A stretch of 64,000 bases of DNA from Bacillota bacterium (GCA_023430975.1 JAEYYB010000038.1:27622-91621), one strand, 5' to 3'. Counted from the first letter of the stretch, positions 8,170 to 17,291 are shown. The notes: generated from the sequence alone by a model not told the origin. Translations and numbers: made by a program.

Positions 8170-10290
8170 TTATATAAATTGTATCAATTTATCCTGATGC
8201 TGCTTTTTACCTATTAGTATAACCACCGACCTGGCATCTATATTAATTTTATTCTGGTTTTTAAGAAGCAGCTCTCTGCCTGGCTCAGTAATATCATATG
8301 GCGGTGCTTTGGATGTATCTGAGAATAAATACCAGTCCATATTTACCAGTTTAGGCAATGTGAATTCTAGTTTTTCCCAGTACATATTCATACCCATATA
8401 TATAATATTATTATCAGAATGTTTATCATAAAACATTACAGCTAAAGTTTTGCTTTCGCTGGAACTATCATATTCCCAAGGTTTTACTCCATGGAAAGAT
8501 ATCTGAGGATATCTGCTTCCCAAGGAATTGGTTGTTTCATAATGCTCTCTTTCCATAAGAATTTTATTATTTTTTCTAAGAGTAATAATTTTTTCAAAAT
8601 AGTTATATATTTCATTATTTGATTTAAGAAGGTTCCAATTTATCCAGCTAATATCATTATCCTGGCAATATGCATTGTTGTTTCCGCTTTGTGTTCGCCC
8701 CATTTCGTCCCCTGCAAGAATCATAGGAACGCCATAGCTTAACATTAGAATGCTTATGGCATTTTTTATCTGCTTTTTACGCAGTTTTATGATTTCGGGA
8801 TTATCAGAAGGTCCTTCGCAGCCCCAGTTCCAGCTGTGATTATCATTTGAACCATCCATGTTGTTTTCGCCGTTAGCCATGTTGTGCTTTGAAAAGTATG
8901 AGAAAAGATCCATTAGGGTAAACCCGTCATGACAAGTTACAAAATTTATTGATGCATGTGTGCCCCTGCCATTATATAGATCAGGAGATCCCTGGATTCT
9001 GTATACCATTGCTTCAACAAAGCCGCTGTCGCCCTTTAAAAAGCGTCTTAAGTCATCCCTGTATTTACCATTCCATTCGGACCATCTGCCATAAGAGGGG
9101 AAACCTCCTACCTGATAGAGGCCTGCTGCATCCCAAGCTTCAGCTATAAGCTTTGTGTTTTTGAGGACAGGATCGTAGGATATAGCCTCAACTAAAGGAG
9201 GATTGCCCAAAGGAGTTCCATCCTGGTCACGGCACATGATTGAAGCCAGATCAAATCTGAATCCATCAATATGATACTCATGAACCCAATACCTCAAGCA
9301 GTCAACGATGAATTTTCTCACAACAGGGTGATTGCAGTTTACGGTATTGTAACAGCCGCTGTAGTTTCGGTAGCTTCCGTCAGGATTGGTAAGATAAAAG
9401 GTTTTGTTATCAATACCCCTGAAGGAAACACTTGGCATAGTTTCTTTGCCTTCCCCGGTATGGTTGAACACGACGTCTAAAATGACCTCGATACCATTTT
9501 GGTGAAGAGCCTTAACAAGATCCTTAAATTCAGCAGACTGTTTTCCGTTTGAAGAAGATGCATAGCCTGCTTTTGGTGCAAAGTAGGCTAGGGGATCATA
9601 TCCCCAGTAGTTTTTCATATGATCGCCTGAAACATTAATTATAGGCCCTCTTATTTTAATAAATTCATCAAACTCAAAAATTGGTAATAACTCAACACAG
9701 TTTATTCCAAGTTTCTTAAGGTGAGGAATTTTTTCAATAATACCGGCATAAGTTCCCGGATTTTTAACATTAGAGCTTGCATGCTTTGTAAAGCCCCTTA
9801 TATGCATTTCATATATTATTAATTCTTCAATGGGGATGTTAAGTTGCCTGTCACCATCCCAATTGTAGCAATTATCTGCAATTATCTGCCCCCGGTGCTG
9901 GAAAGGATCACTCCAGTCAGGCTCCTCACCCCATACATCACGCCCGCCTACTATCTTTGCATATGGGTCAAGCAAAACCTTTGTAGGATCAAACCAGTGA
10001 CCTTCCTTGTGGCTTCGTGGACCGTCCATTCTATAACCATATTCAATATTTTCATAATCAAGATTTTGTATAATCATATTAAAAACATTGCCAACTTTAT
10101 ATTCATTAGGAAAAGGAATTGTCGCAAAAGGCTCTTTTTCCTTTTTCCTATATAAAACAAGTTCGCAGGAAATTGCATTTAAAGAATATACAGAAAAATT
10201 GACACCTTGGTTAGGAATTACGGTTGCTCCATAAGGTACGGGTTTTCCCGGGAGTAAATTGAATGTACCGAACTTTTTAATTTCACTCAT
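8170..10290 (-). CDS. glgX: Glycogen debranching enzyme GlgX (isoamylase type)
   Basis: The roughly 706-residue protein has an N-terminal CBM48-like beta domain (residues 1-150), then a GH13 barrel. Conserved positions seen are VILDVVFNHTGEG (region I), DGFRFDLASIM (nucleophile), KLIAEAWDAAGLY (acid) and NFVTCHDGFTLMDL (third Asp), in the arrangement typical of GlgX/TreX. The enzyme removes alpha-1,6 branches from glycogen limit dextrins. I prefer the ATG at 10290 because GGGG precedes it at reasonable spacing; an in-frame ATG at 10308 would add six residues but has no ribosome site. First gene of the glgX-amylase-glgP cluster. No synthesis genes (glgA, glgB, glgC) lie in the window. Confidence 0.88.
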   Translation of the reverse strand: MSEIKKFGTFNLLPGKPVPYGATVIPNQGVNFSVYSLNAISCELVLYRKKEKEPFATIPFPNEYKVGNVFNMIIQNLDYENIEYGYRMDGPRSHKEGHWFDPTKVLLDPYAKIVGGRDVWGEEPDWSDPFQHRGQIIADNCYNWDGDRQLNIPIEELIIYEMHIRGFTKHASSNVKNPGTYAGIIEKIPHLKKLGINCVELLPIFEFDEFIKIRGPIINVSGDHMKNYWGYDPLAYFAPKAGYASSSNGKQSAEFKDLVKALHQNGIEVILDVVFNHTGEGKETMPSVSFRGIDNKTFYLTNPDGSYRNYSGCYNTVNCNHPVVRKFIVDCLRYWVHEYHIDGFRFDLASIMCRDQDGTPLGNPPLVEAISYDPVLKNTKLIAEAWDAAGLYQVGGFPSYGRWSEWNGKYRDDLRRFLKGDSGFVEAMVYRIQGSPDLYNGRGTHASINFVTCHDGFTLMDLFSYFSKHNMANGENNMDGSNDNHSWNWGCEGPSDNPEIIKLRKKQIKNAISILMLSYGVPMILAGDEMGRTQSGNNNAYCQDNDISWINWNLLKSNNEIYNYFEKIITLRKNNKILMEREHYETTNSLGSRYPQISFHGVKPWEYDSSSESKTLAVMFYDKHSDNNIIYMGMNMYWEKLEFTLPKLVNMDWYLFSDTSKAPPYDITEPGRELLLKNQNKINIDARSVVILIGKKQHQDKLIQFI

Positions 10291-10510
10291 TTTACTAGCC
10301 CCAATCATTAGAGATTTGTATTCAATAATATTTAATGAGAATAATACCCAATAAATATTGTTATAAACAAAAACATGAGAATTCTTATAACTAAATGAAA
10401 AAAGTTTGGATTGAAAAAAAGAACTGTTATAAAATATAATATCACTTTTTTAAAATAAATGAAAGTAAATTTTTAAATTTTTCAAGGTATATTATGTTAA
10501 GACATGAATG

Positions 10511-10578
10511 AAATTGTGGTATCCATAGAAAAAAGTGAATCTGGATTTTAAGTAGTCAAGCTATAGACACCACAATTT
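10511..10578. repeat. 18-bp inverted repeat between glgX and yabG
   Basis: Arms at 10511-10528 and 10561-10578 (AAATTGTGGTATCCATAG against CTATAGACACCACAATTT) match at 16 of 18 positions around a 32-base loop. It lies just past the yabG stop and upstream of glgX. It could be a palindromic repeat remnant or a weak terminator. The rest of the 10291-10590 gap is AT-rich with no gene that I can support. Confidence 0.6.
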
Positions 10579-10590
10579 ATCTTAAGTTTT

Positions 10591-11418
10591 TTAGGAGTTA
10601 CGTGCCAATTTTAGGTGTCCACGGGTATTTATGCCACCTATTCCCTTATCACCCGATTTTGTAAGCCGGACAACCGACCATGGAGTTATAACCATCCTTG
10701 AATCAGTGGTTGCAACCTTCTCGCAGACTATTGACGGGTCAAGGCAATCAATGAGGATACGCCCTGGTGAACTGGCAAAATTGGCACCTGCTTTAATTAT
10801 TGCTTCAAAGTAGGATTGGCACGCACCTGCAAAAATACAAAGCTTGCTTTTGTCAGGCTCATATTTCCTTGCTTCCACTACTGATTGCACAAAATACCTT
10901 GAAGTCCTGTAACTGTCTAAAGAATTCAGGTCTACATCACCTTTCTTCAGGCCGTCATGGCCTGTAAGGACCACGATATCCGGTTTGTACTTTTCCAGCA
11001 TTTCTCTTACAATAGATGGCTGCTGGCTTTCTGCAACGGTATGACCATAGCAATCAATCTTCGAGCGTCTGTAGTGGTTAACACAGATATCAAGAAATTC
11101 CTTGCTGGAATCAAGATGAAGAATACTACCTGGCTTGCCGGGAGACCTGTTTATACCGTATAGCCTACGTGAAAGGCTATGTGCAGCAAGTGACTGTTGT
11201 GTTTTTTGCAGAAATTTCTGTTTATCCTGATCTACAAGCCTTGGATTTTGCTTCAAAAGATCAATAGCATTTGAATCAGCTTCTATTCTTGTTAAAAGAC
11301 CTCTTAATGTATAAATGGGATTACCATTATCATTATTGTTAATTTCTGTTATTATGAAATATATGTCTTTTCCATAAGACTTTCTGACCACGATATCTCC
11401 AACATTAAAGTCAGACAT
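10591..11418 (-). CDS. yabG: Sporulation-specific protease YabG
   Basis: The roughly 275-residue protein matches the YabG family. It has an N-terminal small beta domain beginning FNVGDIVVRKSYGKD, and a C-terminal cysteine-protease-like region with VLHLDSS-type text (ILHLDSSKEFLDICVNHYR), DIVVLTGHDGLKK and CIFAGACQSYFEA. In Bacillus and Clostridioides, YabG processes spore coat and cortex proteins in the mother cell late in sporulation. The start at 11418 is preferred because GGGGGA lies six bases upstream; an in-frame ATG at 11445 would add nine residues. Its presence is good evidence that the organism makes endospores. Confidence 0.9.
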   Translation of the reverse strand: MSDFNVGDIVVRKSYGKDIYFIITEINNNDNGNPIYTLRGLLTRIEADSNAIDLLKQNPRLVDQDKQKFLQKTQQSLAAHSLSRRLYGINRSPGKPGSILHLDSSKEFLDICVNHYRRSKIDCYGHTVAESQQPSIVREMLEKYKPDIVVLTGHDGLKKGDVDLNSLDSYRTSRYFVQSVVEARKYEPDKSKLCIFAGACQSYFEAIIKAGANFASSPGRILIDCLDPSIVCEKVATTDSRMVITPWSVVRLTKSGDKGIGGINTRGHLKLARNS

Positions 11419-11518
11419 ATAGAATCCCCCAATAAAAGAATACATATTACATAATATGCATTCTTTTGTTGGGTTGGGACTATTTTAGTCATTTTATGTT
11501 AATTGCTTTTTATCTGCA

Positions 11519-12262
11519 TTACTCTGCATTGTATCCATTTAAATCATTATCTTTAAATTCATTATTTTTTCCATATTCCACTTTGATATCGCCGTGCTTT
11601 TCAATAAAGCTCTTGTTATTTGTTATTCTAGTGTCAGTAATGTAAACTTTCATCGGGCATGATTTACTGTAAAAACCTAATGCACTTATGGAATTATGAT
11701 GCAGGTAACTGCTTGAGATATGTACCTGGGGAGTATTAGATGCGTATATGCCATAGACACCGTACCCAACCAGCTCACATCCTTCAAAAACAACTTTGCT
11801 GCAGCTTTCTACGTCTACTACGCTGCCTTTTCTATTATCGGAAAGGGGTTTTGAGTCTGATTGTTCGGTTTTGTCAACTATATGCTGGGCTTTTATTCCT
11901 TTAATGTAAATGTTGGCACTGTTTCTAATAAAGAAGATCTGGTGATCTGTCTTTTTGCTCTCAACCCAAACCTCGTCTTGGCCTACAACAGTTATGTTGT
12001 TTTTATTTGCTATTTCTACAGGTTTTGAGACCAGGTATCTTCCTTTGGCAAGAATAATTTTACTTCCATTAGATGCATTGCTAATAAGTGTATTGATATC
12101 ATCACCAGGCTTTAATCTGATGGTTTCGCCGATAGCAGCGTCTTTTTTAACATCTGATTTTTTTGTAGCAGTGCTGCTAAAGTTCAGAGAAGTGCATCCT
12201 GTAACAAAAGCAGTAATTATAATAGCTAAATGAAATAGAAGAAAAAATTTTTTCATATTCAT
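11519..12262 (-). CDS. Lipoprotein with right-handed parallel beta-helix domain
   Basis: This 247-residue product has a lipoprotein signal peptide with lipobox FVTGC at residues 19-23, a short polar linker, and then a region typical of pectate-lyase-like beta helices. That region starts with DDINTLISNASNGSKIILAKGRY and continues with short repeated strands (IYIKGIKAQ, VVFEGCELVGYGVYGIYASN, VHISSSYLHHNSISALGFY). It ends VEYGKNNEFKDNDLNG. It is expected on the outer face of the membrane. Catalytic residues of polysaccharide lyases cannot be identified, so binding or structural roles are equally possible. The start ATG AAT ATG has GGTGA upstream; the second ATG two codons on is an alternative. 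It is divergent from rpsF. Confidence 0.75.
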   Translation of the reverse strand: MNMKKFFLLFHLAIIITAFVTGCTSLNFSSTATKKSDVKKDAAIGETIRLKPGDDINTLISNASNGSKIILAKGRYLVSKPVEIANKNNITVVGQDEVWVESKKTDHQIFFIRNSANIYIKGIKAQHIVDKTEQSDSKPLSDNRKGSVVDVESCSKVVFEGCELVGYGVYGIYASNTPQVHISSSYLHHNSISALGFYSKSCPMKVYITDTRITNNKSFIEKHGDIKVEYGKNNEFKDNDLNGYNAE

Positions 12263-12452
12263 GATATCTTCACCGTCCTATATGATAAATAATAAAATTG
12301 GTATTGATTAATCACTTTTAAGCTATATAACAAATTATACCATGATGGTCAAACTCTTAACAATAAGAACAATGTTAAGACATAAATCTTCTTTGTAAAA
12401 TAAAAAAATAAAAAATAATAAAATAAAAAAATAATAAAATTTGTATAAGCCC

Positions 12453-12481
12453 TTGAAAAATATGAGAATATGTGATAAAAT
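12453..12481 (+). promoter_or_regulatory. Sigma-A promoter of the rpsF operon
   Basis: TTGAAA at 12453-12458 and TAAAAT at 12476-12481 are separated by exactly 17 bases. Upstream, 12398-12441 is an A-rich tract (repeated AATAAAA) that could act as an UP element. The site lies 68 bases before the rpsF start. Confidence 0.7.
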
Positions 12482-12498
12482 TCATAACCGTATCCTTG

Positions 12499-12522
12499 CT
12501 CTGTACTCGAGATACAGGGCCG
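12499..12522 (+). promoter_or_regulatory. Hairpin in rpsF leader, possible S6:S18 autoregulatory site
   Basis: CTCTGTA (12499-12505) pairs with TACAGGG (12513-12519) over seven bases, and CCG follows at once (12520-12522). Ribosomal S6:S18 leaders are known upstream of rpsF in many bacteria and use a CCG element next to a hairpin. The match here is by general shape and position only. Confidence 0.35.
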
Positions 12523-12548
12523 TTTAGTCCGGGAGGAGGTGAAGTCGA

Positions 12549-12836
12549 ATGTTAAATAAGTACGAATCAATTTTCATAATTAATACTGAGGTTGGTGAAG
12601 AAACCACGAAAGCTCTTGTTGAAAAGTTCAAGGGACTTTTGGAAACTTCTGCACAATTGGAAAGTATTGATGAATGGGGCAAAAAGAAATTGGCATACCC
12701 AATAGAAGACTGTAATGAAGGTTACTATGTATTGGTAAACTTTTCAGCAGAATCTAGTTTTCCTCATGAACTCGAAAGAATTTACAAAATTACAGATGGC
12801 ATAATTAAATATATGATTATCAAAAAGGAAAAATAA
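12549..12836 (+). CDS. rpsF: 30S ribosomal protein S6
   Basis: The 95-residue protein begins MLNKYESIFIINTEVGEE and contains ESIDEWGKKKLAYPIED and GYYVLVNF, all characteristic of bacterial S6. It binds 16S rRNA in the platform together with S18. GGGAGGAGGTG sits upstream of the ATG. First gene of the conserved rpsF-ssb-rpsR operon, with ssb starting nine bases after the stop. Confidence 0.97.
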   Translation: MLNKYESIFIINTEVGEETTKALVEKFKGLLETSAQLESIDEWGKKKLAYPIEDCNEGYYVLVNFSAESSFPHELERIYKITDGIIKYMIIKKEK

Positions 12837-12845
12837 GGTGATTTT

Positions 12846-13262
12846 ATGAATAAAGCCATTCTAATGGGAAGACTGACAAAAGAGCCTGAATTGAGGTACA
12901 CTAGTACCAATAATACACCTGTATGCAGCTTTACTATTGCTGTAAACAGAGCTTTTTCAAAGCAAGGTGAGGAGAAGCAGGCTGATTTTATACCAGTGGT
13001 TGCTTGGAGCAAGCTTGCCGAGTTCTGCGGTAAGTACTTTCAAAAAGGCCGCCAGGTTGCAATAGTTGGACGAATTCAGACCAGGACATGGGATGACAAT
13101 GAAGGAAAACGTCATTATGTTACTGAAGTTATTGCTGATGAGGCATTTTTTGCCGACAGCAAGAGGTCTGACGAAACTTCTGCAAAACCTTCCTTCGGTG
13201 GAGGAAGCAGTGGTGAGGATGGATTTTATCCTATTGGTGATGATGATGAATTGCCATTTTAA
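12846..13262 (+). CDS. ssb: Single-stranded DNA-binding protein
   Basis: The 138-residue product has the OB fold (MNKAILMGRLTKEPELRYT, VCSFTIAVNRAFSKQGEE, FIPVVAWSKLAEFCGKYFQKG, GRIQTRTWDDNEGKRHYVTE). It then has a short flexible, Gly/Ser-rich tail and ends DDDELPF, the acidic tip that recruits replication and repair partners. It coats single-stranded DNA as tetramers. It lies in its usual place between rpsF and rpsR; AAGGTG precedes the ATG. Confidence 0.96.
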   Translation: MNKAILMGRLTKEPELRYTSTNNTPVCSFTIAVNRAFSKQGEEKQADFIPVVAWSKLAEFCGKYFQKGRQVAIVGRIQTRTWDDNEGKRHYVTEVIADEAFFADSKRSDETSAKPSFGGGSSGEDGFYPIGDDDELPF

Positions 13263-13356
13263 TTATAAAAGTGTAAGATTACAGCACTTTTATAAAGTTT
13301 AAAGATGTTAATAACCGTATTATATATATGCGATTGTTTGAAAGGAGGTTTTTTGA

Positions 13357-13647
13357 ATGCCAGGTGGAAAAAGGGAAAGAAGCGGCGGAAAAGACATGTA
13401 CGATAAAGGCGAAGGCAAAGGCGGAATGAGAATGAGAAGGGCAAAGAAAAAGGTTTGTGCCTTCTGTGTAGATAAAGTTACCGATATCGATTACAAGGAT
13501 GTAGCTAAAGTACGCAAGTTCATATCCGAAAGAGGTAAGATACTTCCAAGGAGAATTTCCGGAAATTGTGCCAAACATCAGCGTCAGTTGACTATGGCAA
13601 TTAAAAGAGCAAGACACGTTGCACTTTTGCCATATACAGCTGAATAA
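13357..13647 (+). CDS. rpsR: 30S ribosomal protein S18
   Basis: This is a 96-residue basic protein. After a Gly/Lys-rich N-terminal extension it shows the S18 core: KKVCAFCVDKVTDIDYKD, VAKVRKFISERGKILPRR and ISGNCAKHQRQLTMAIKRAR. Two Cys at CAFC plus NCAKH suggest a zinc-binding variant, common in firmicutes. AAAGGAGG precedes the ATG. The operon ends just after it at a hairpin terminator. Confidence 0.96.
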   Translation: MPGGKRERSGGKDMYDKGEGKGGMRMRRAKKKVCAFCVDKVTDIDYKDVAKVRKFISERGKILPRRISGNCAKHQRQLTMAIKRARHVALLPYTAE

Positions 13648-13659
13648 TAATTTGTATAT

Positions 13660-13690
13660 AAAGCCTATAGAACAATCTATAGGCTTTTAA
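13660..13690 (+). terminator. Terminator after rpsR
   Basis: AAGCCTATAGA pairs with TCTATAGGCTT around an ACAA loop and runs into TTTTAATTT. Placed 15 bases after the rpsR stop. Confidence 0.75.
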
Positions 13691-13745
13691 TTTATGGTCT
13701 TGCAGAAAATATCTAAATAAATAATTACTTTATGGAGATTGCTAT

Positions 13746-14579
13746 ATGATAAAGATAGGTTATCTTGGTCCTAAGGGGACATTTTCGCAGGAAGCCACAT
13801 TAAAATATATTGAAGGAAGAAAGATAGCAGATTACGAGATTTGTGAATTTAATGGAATATCAGATTTAATATTTGCTGTTGAAAACAAGGAAGTTGATGA
13901 GGGCGTGGCTCCTATAGAGAATTCTTTGGAGGGTGCCATTAATGTAACTCTTGATATGTTAGCTGCCGATGTCAACCTTATGATAAAGGATGAAATTGTA
14001 ATATCTATTGTTCAGAATCTTTTAATCAAGAAAGGAACCGATCCCGAGAAGATACAGTGTATAATTTCGCATCCACAGCCTATAGGCCAGTGCAGGAAAT
14101 TTATAAACAGCAAGTATCCGAACGCACATATTAAATATGTTTACAGCACAGCAGGGGCTGCTGAAGAGGCTGCACAAGGTGATGGCAGCAAGGCGGCCAT
14201 TGGTTCTGCCATCGCAGCAAAGGTGTATGATCTTGAAATGCTGGAAAAGGGCATACAGGATAACGAAATCAATGCTACCAGGTTTGCTGTTATTGGCCGT
14301 AATGATAGCGACAGAACTGGAAACGATAAAACGTCAATTGTGTTTTCTACAGAGAATAAGCCGGGAAGCTTGTATAGGATATTGGACATTTTTAATCTTT
14401 GGGATATAAACATGACAAGGATAGAGTCAAGGCCTGCCAAAAATGAGCTGGGGAAATATATATTCTTCATAGATCTTCTTGGTCACAGGGATGATGAAGA
14501 TTTGAAGGATGCACTTACAATGGTGAAAAGAAAATCATCCTTTTATAAATTTCTAGGATCGTATCCTATATATGTATAA
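13746..14579 (+). CDS. pheA: Prephenate dehydratase
   Basis: This is a 277-residue protein of the monofunctional type. The catalytic domain shows IGYLGPKGTFSQEA, PIENSLEGAINVTLDML and the TRF motif in NATRFAVIG. The C-terminal ACT domain shows GSLYRILDIFNLWDINMTRI and ESRPAKNELGKYIFF (the ESRP phenylalanine-binding motif). It converts prephenate to phenylpyruvate and is normally inhibited by phenylalanine through the ACT domain. No chorismate mutase part is fused. It stands alone between the rpsR terminator and a palindromic repeat; TGGAGAT precedes the ATG. Confidence 0.94.
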   Translation: MIKIGYLGPKGTFSQEATLKYIEGRKIADYEICEFNGISDLIFAVENKEVDEGVAPIENSLEGAINVTLDMLAADVNLMIKDEIVISIVQNLLIKKGTDPEKIQCIISHPQPIGQCRKFINSKYPNAHIKYVYSTAGAAEEAAQGDGSKAAIGSAIAAKVYDLEMLEKGIQDNEINATRFAVIGRNDSDRTGNDKTSIVFSTENKPGSLYRILDIFNLWDINMTRIESRPAKNELGKYIFFIDLLGHRDDEDLKDALTMVKRKSSFYKFLGSYPIYV

Positions 14580-14639
14580 ATAACCATACTATAGTATGCG
14601 GGAAATAAAGTTGATATGTATTCTATCCAGGTTGTGGTG

Positions 14640-14648
14640 TGTTATAAT
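14640..14648 (+). promoter_or_regulatory. Extended -10 promoter candidate for the MazG-like/gdpP genes
   Basis: TGT immediately followed by TATAAT (14643-14648) gives an extended -10 element. A weak TTCTAT lies 16 bases upstream as a poor -35 box. The transcript would pass through the family A palindrome at 14660-14757 before the first gene. Confidence 0.5.
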
Positions 14649-14659
14649 ATAGAATCATA

Positions 14660-14757
14660 TAAATGTTAAAGAATTATCTTCACCTATATCTTCGCTTTCG
14701 TGTTGGCTTTATTCGCCAACACACACTAAGTAGGGCAAGTAATTCTTTAGACATTAC
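14660..14757. repeat. Palindromic repeat, family A, copy 1
   Basis: The outer arms read AATGTTAAAGAATTA and TAATTCTTTAGACATT. The core hairpin GTGTTGGC/GCCAACAC at about 14699-14722 is flanked on the left by CTTCGCTTTC, as in other copies. About 98 bp, intergenic between pheA and the MazG-like gene. No open frame. Confidence 0.75.
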
Positions 14758-14780
14758 TTAAATTATACTGGAGTGGTTAG

Positions 14781-15116
14781 ATGGCATTATTTGATAAGGA
14801 AATTGATATTACACGTAATATAAAAATTATAGAGTGGCTTAAGAGCGAACTTTTGACAGATATTGCAGCTTTATTTAAAATACTTGTAAATGGAGCAAAG
14901 GAAGAAGTGCATGAGGCTGTTACAGAAAGCCTTTCAAATATAATTCTAATATGCTATTTACTTGGAAAAAGACTGGGAATTAGTTATAATTCCATTGAAA
15001 TGAAAATAGAAAACAAAATTAAGCTGGGCTTGGTAGAAGAACATGATGTTGAAAAGTACTATGGTGATCTATCGGAGTTGACAAGACATTTAAATTGTTC
15101 AAGGATTAGAAAGTAA
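14781..15116 (+). CDS. MazG-like family protein (uncharacterised)
   Basis: The 111-residue alpha-helical protein begins MALFDKEIDITRNIKIIEWLK. It resembles the small MazG-like proteins often encoded beside gdpP in clostridia (all-alpha NTP pyrophosphohydrolase superfamily). The acidic metal-binding residues expected of an active MazG (a paired ExxE motif) are only partly suggested by KEEVHEAV. Activity is therefore uncertain. It ends nine bases before gdpP and is almost certainly cotranscribed with it. The name rests on recalled family similarity and genomic position. Confidence 0.55.
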   Translation: MALFDKEIDITRNIKIIEWLKSELLTDIAALFKILVNGAKEEVHEAVTESLSNIILICYLLGKRLGISYNSIEMKIENKIKLGLVEEHDVEKYYGDLSELTRHLNCSRIRK

Positions 15117-15125
15117 GGAGAAGAA

Positions 15126-17135
15126 ATGGACAATAAAAAGTTTGTGTGGGCTTTTATCCCCAGGGCAAGTACTTATTTAGGCATAATACTGCTATTGGTA
15201 ATCATTCTGACAATATTAGAGTTTTGGGTTGGTATTGTAGGATTTATTCTCTTTTCATTTCTGGTTTTCTATAATATAAGGCTGGAATATAAGAAACAGA
15301 ATGAGCTTACCCAATATATAGAGGACTTGACTTTTCATGTTGATACAGCAACAAAGGATACTTTGTTAAATTTTCCGCTGCCATTTGTTGTATTGGAATT
15401 GGATGGTACCATCATATGGTATAATCCACCATTCAGAGATATATTCGGAGGCAAGGATCTGCTGGAAAAAAATATAACATCACTGGCGGGTGAGTTGGAA
15501 CCAAAAAAGATACTTGACGGACAACCCAAAATCAATAAAAATATATTAATAAACCAGAGAAATTATAATGTTCTCGGAAATTTTGTCAAAGCTGAAAAGA
15601 AAAGTGATAAAGGTGAATTTATACTTATGTTGTACCTCTTGGATAATACTGAGTTTGTTGAGCTGCAAAAGAGGTATGGTGATGAAAAGATATGCATTGG
15701 GTTAATCATTATAGACAACTATGATGATCTGATGCAGAGCCTGGAAGATGCACTAAGGCCCCAGCTTTTAGCGGAGATCGATAAAAAGCTGGTTGGGTGG
15801 ATGAGCCATACAGGCGGTATTATTAAGAAGTTTGAAAGGGATAAGTATTTCTTTGTGTTTGAGAGCAAGTTCTTAAAAGAGTTTGAAGATAAGAAATACG
15901 AGATATTGGATTTAGTAAAGGAAATTAGTATAGGTAATAAGATCCCTGTTACACTCAGTATTGGATTTGGAATTAACGGAAAAACAATAATTGAAAACTT
16001 CTCCTATGCAAATTCATGTATTGACATAGCCCTTGGCAGGGGAGGAGACCATGTTGTAATAAGAAACGGTGAAACATTCAGCTTCTATGGAGGTAAAACA
16101 AGGGAGCTGGAAAAAAGGACAAGGGTAAAGGCGAGAGTTATAGCTTACGCATTAAGAGAGCTTATAGACCAATCACCGGAAGTATTGATTATGGGACATG
16201 AAAATTGCGATGTCGACTGCCTTGGTGGTGCCTTAGGTATCTGCAGGATAGTAAAAAACAGAGGTAAGAATGTCCATATAGTATTAAACAGCTCAAACCC
16301 AACAATAGAAAATTTGTTGGCTAAAATAGAAAAAAATCCTGACTATTCAGGGGTTTTCATAAATAGCAGCGAGGCATTGGACAGAATAAATAAAAAGACA
16401 CTGCTCATAATACTTGATACTCACAGGCCTTCTTTTACAGAAAGTCCTGAACTGGTAAAATTTACAAATCAAATTGTTGTTATTGATCATCATAGAAGAG
16501 GAGCGGACTATATTCAGGATGCAGTGCTGACATACCAGGAAACTTATGCATCATCTACTTGTGAATTGGTAACTGAGATTTTGCAGTATGTGGAAGAAAA
16601 AGTCCATCTTAAGCAGTTGGAAGCTGAGGCATTGTATGCAGGAATAGTTGTAGACACAAAGAATTTTACATTCAAGACAGGTGTAAGGACCTTTGAAGCA
16701 GCATCGTTCTTAAGACGGCAGGGTGTTGATACTGTTTCTGTCAAACAGCTTTTCCAAAACGATATAGAAACTTATATAAACATTTCCAACATTGTCAGGA
16801 ATGCTGAGATAATAAGCGACAGGATAGCGGTTTCTGTATGTCCTCAAAACGTTAAAAATCCCCAACTCATATCTGCTCAAGCGGCAGATCAGCTTTTAAG
16901 CCTTTTGGGAATAGCTGCGGCATTTGTGCTGAGTATTAATGGGAATGTGATAGTTATAAGCGGCAGGTCACTTGGTGAGATGAATGTTCAGATGATATTG
17001 GAGAAATTAGGCGGTGGAGGGCACTTATCCATAGCCGGAGCACAGCTTGAAGGAATTTCAATAGAAAATGCCATAGAAAAACTAAAGTGTGCTATAATTG
17101 AATATACTAACGAAATCAATTCAAGTAACAGTTAA
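15126..17135 (+). CDS. gdpP: Cyclic-di-AMP phosphodiesterase GdpP (DHH/DHHA1)
   Basis: This 669-residue protein has the full GdpP architecture. Two membrane helices lie at about residues 15-55. A PAS-like sensor (FPLPFVVLELDGTIIWYN) follows, then a degenerate GGDEF-like domain with no GGDEF motif. The DHH domain carries IMGHENCDVDCLGGA and VVIDHHRRG, and the DHHA1 domain ends in GGGGHLSIAGAQ. The metal-binding Asp and His residues of the phosphodiesterase are all present, so it should hydrolyse c-di-AMP to pApA. It affects wall stress, potassium balance and antibiotic tolerance in firmicutes. A ribosome site AAGGAG lies just upstream. The stop codon touches the start of a family A palindrome. 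Confidence 0.93.
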   Translation: MDNKKFVWAFIPRASTYLGIILLLVIILTILEFWVGIVGFILFSFLVFYNIRLEYKKQNELTQYIEDLTFHVDTATKDTLLNFPLPFVVLELDGTIIWYNPPFRDIFGGKDLLEKNITSLAGELEPKKILDGQPKINKNILINQRNYNVLGNFVKAEKKSDKGEFILMLYLLDNTEFVELQKRYGDEKICIGLIIIDNYDDLMQSLEDALRPQLLAEIDKKLVGWMSHTGGIIKKFERDKYFFVFESKFLKEFEDKKYEILDLVKEISIGNKIPVTLSIGFGINGKTIIENFSYANSCIDIALGRGGDHVVIRNGETFSFYGGKTRELEKRTRVKARVIAYALRELIDQSPEVLIMGHENCDVDCLGGALGICRIVKNRGKNVHIVLNSSNPTIENLLAKIEKNPDYSGVFINSSEALDRINKKTLLIILDTHRPSFTESPELVKFTNQIVVIDHHRRGADYIQDAVLTYQETYASSTCELVTEILQYVEEKVHLKQLEAEALYAGIVVDTKNFTFKTGVRTFEAASFLRRQGVDTVSVKQLFQNDIETYINISNIVRNAEIISDRIAVSVCPQNVKNPQLISAQAADQLLSLLGIAAAFVLSINGNVIVISGRSLGEMNVQMILEKLGGGGHLSIAGAQLEGISIENAIEKLKCAIIEYTNEINSSNS

Positions 17136-17236
17136 GGCATGATTAAAAAATTAATTCCGCTTTTACGCGGGTGTTGACGAGTTAAGTCAACACATGAGCG
17201 AAACTTATAGCGGAAGTTATTTTTTGATCATGACTA
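17134..17236. repeat. Palindromic repeat, family A, copy 2 (inverted orientation)
   Basis: The left arm GGCATGATTAAAAAATTAAT and CCGCT pair with AGCGG and AAGTTATTTTTTGATCATG on the right. The core hairpin GTGTTGAC..GTCAACAC sits at about 17171-17193. Its flanks read in the opposite sense to copies 4 and 6. It starts inside the gdpP stop codon and separates gdpP from rplI. Confidence 0.75.
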
Positions 17237-17291
17237 AGGCATGATTTAAAAATTATTAAACTTACAAATATAACCGTAGGGGGGATTTATA

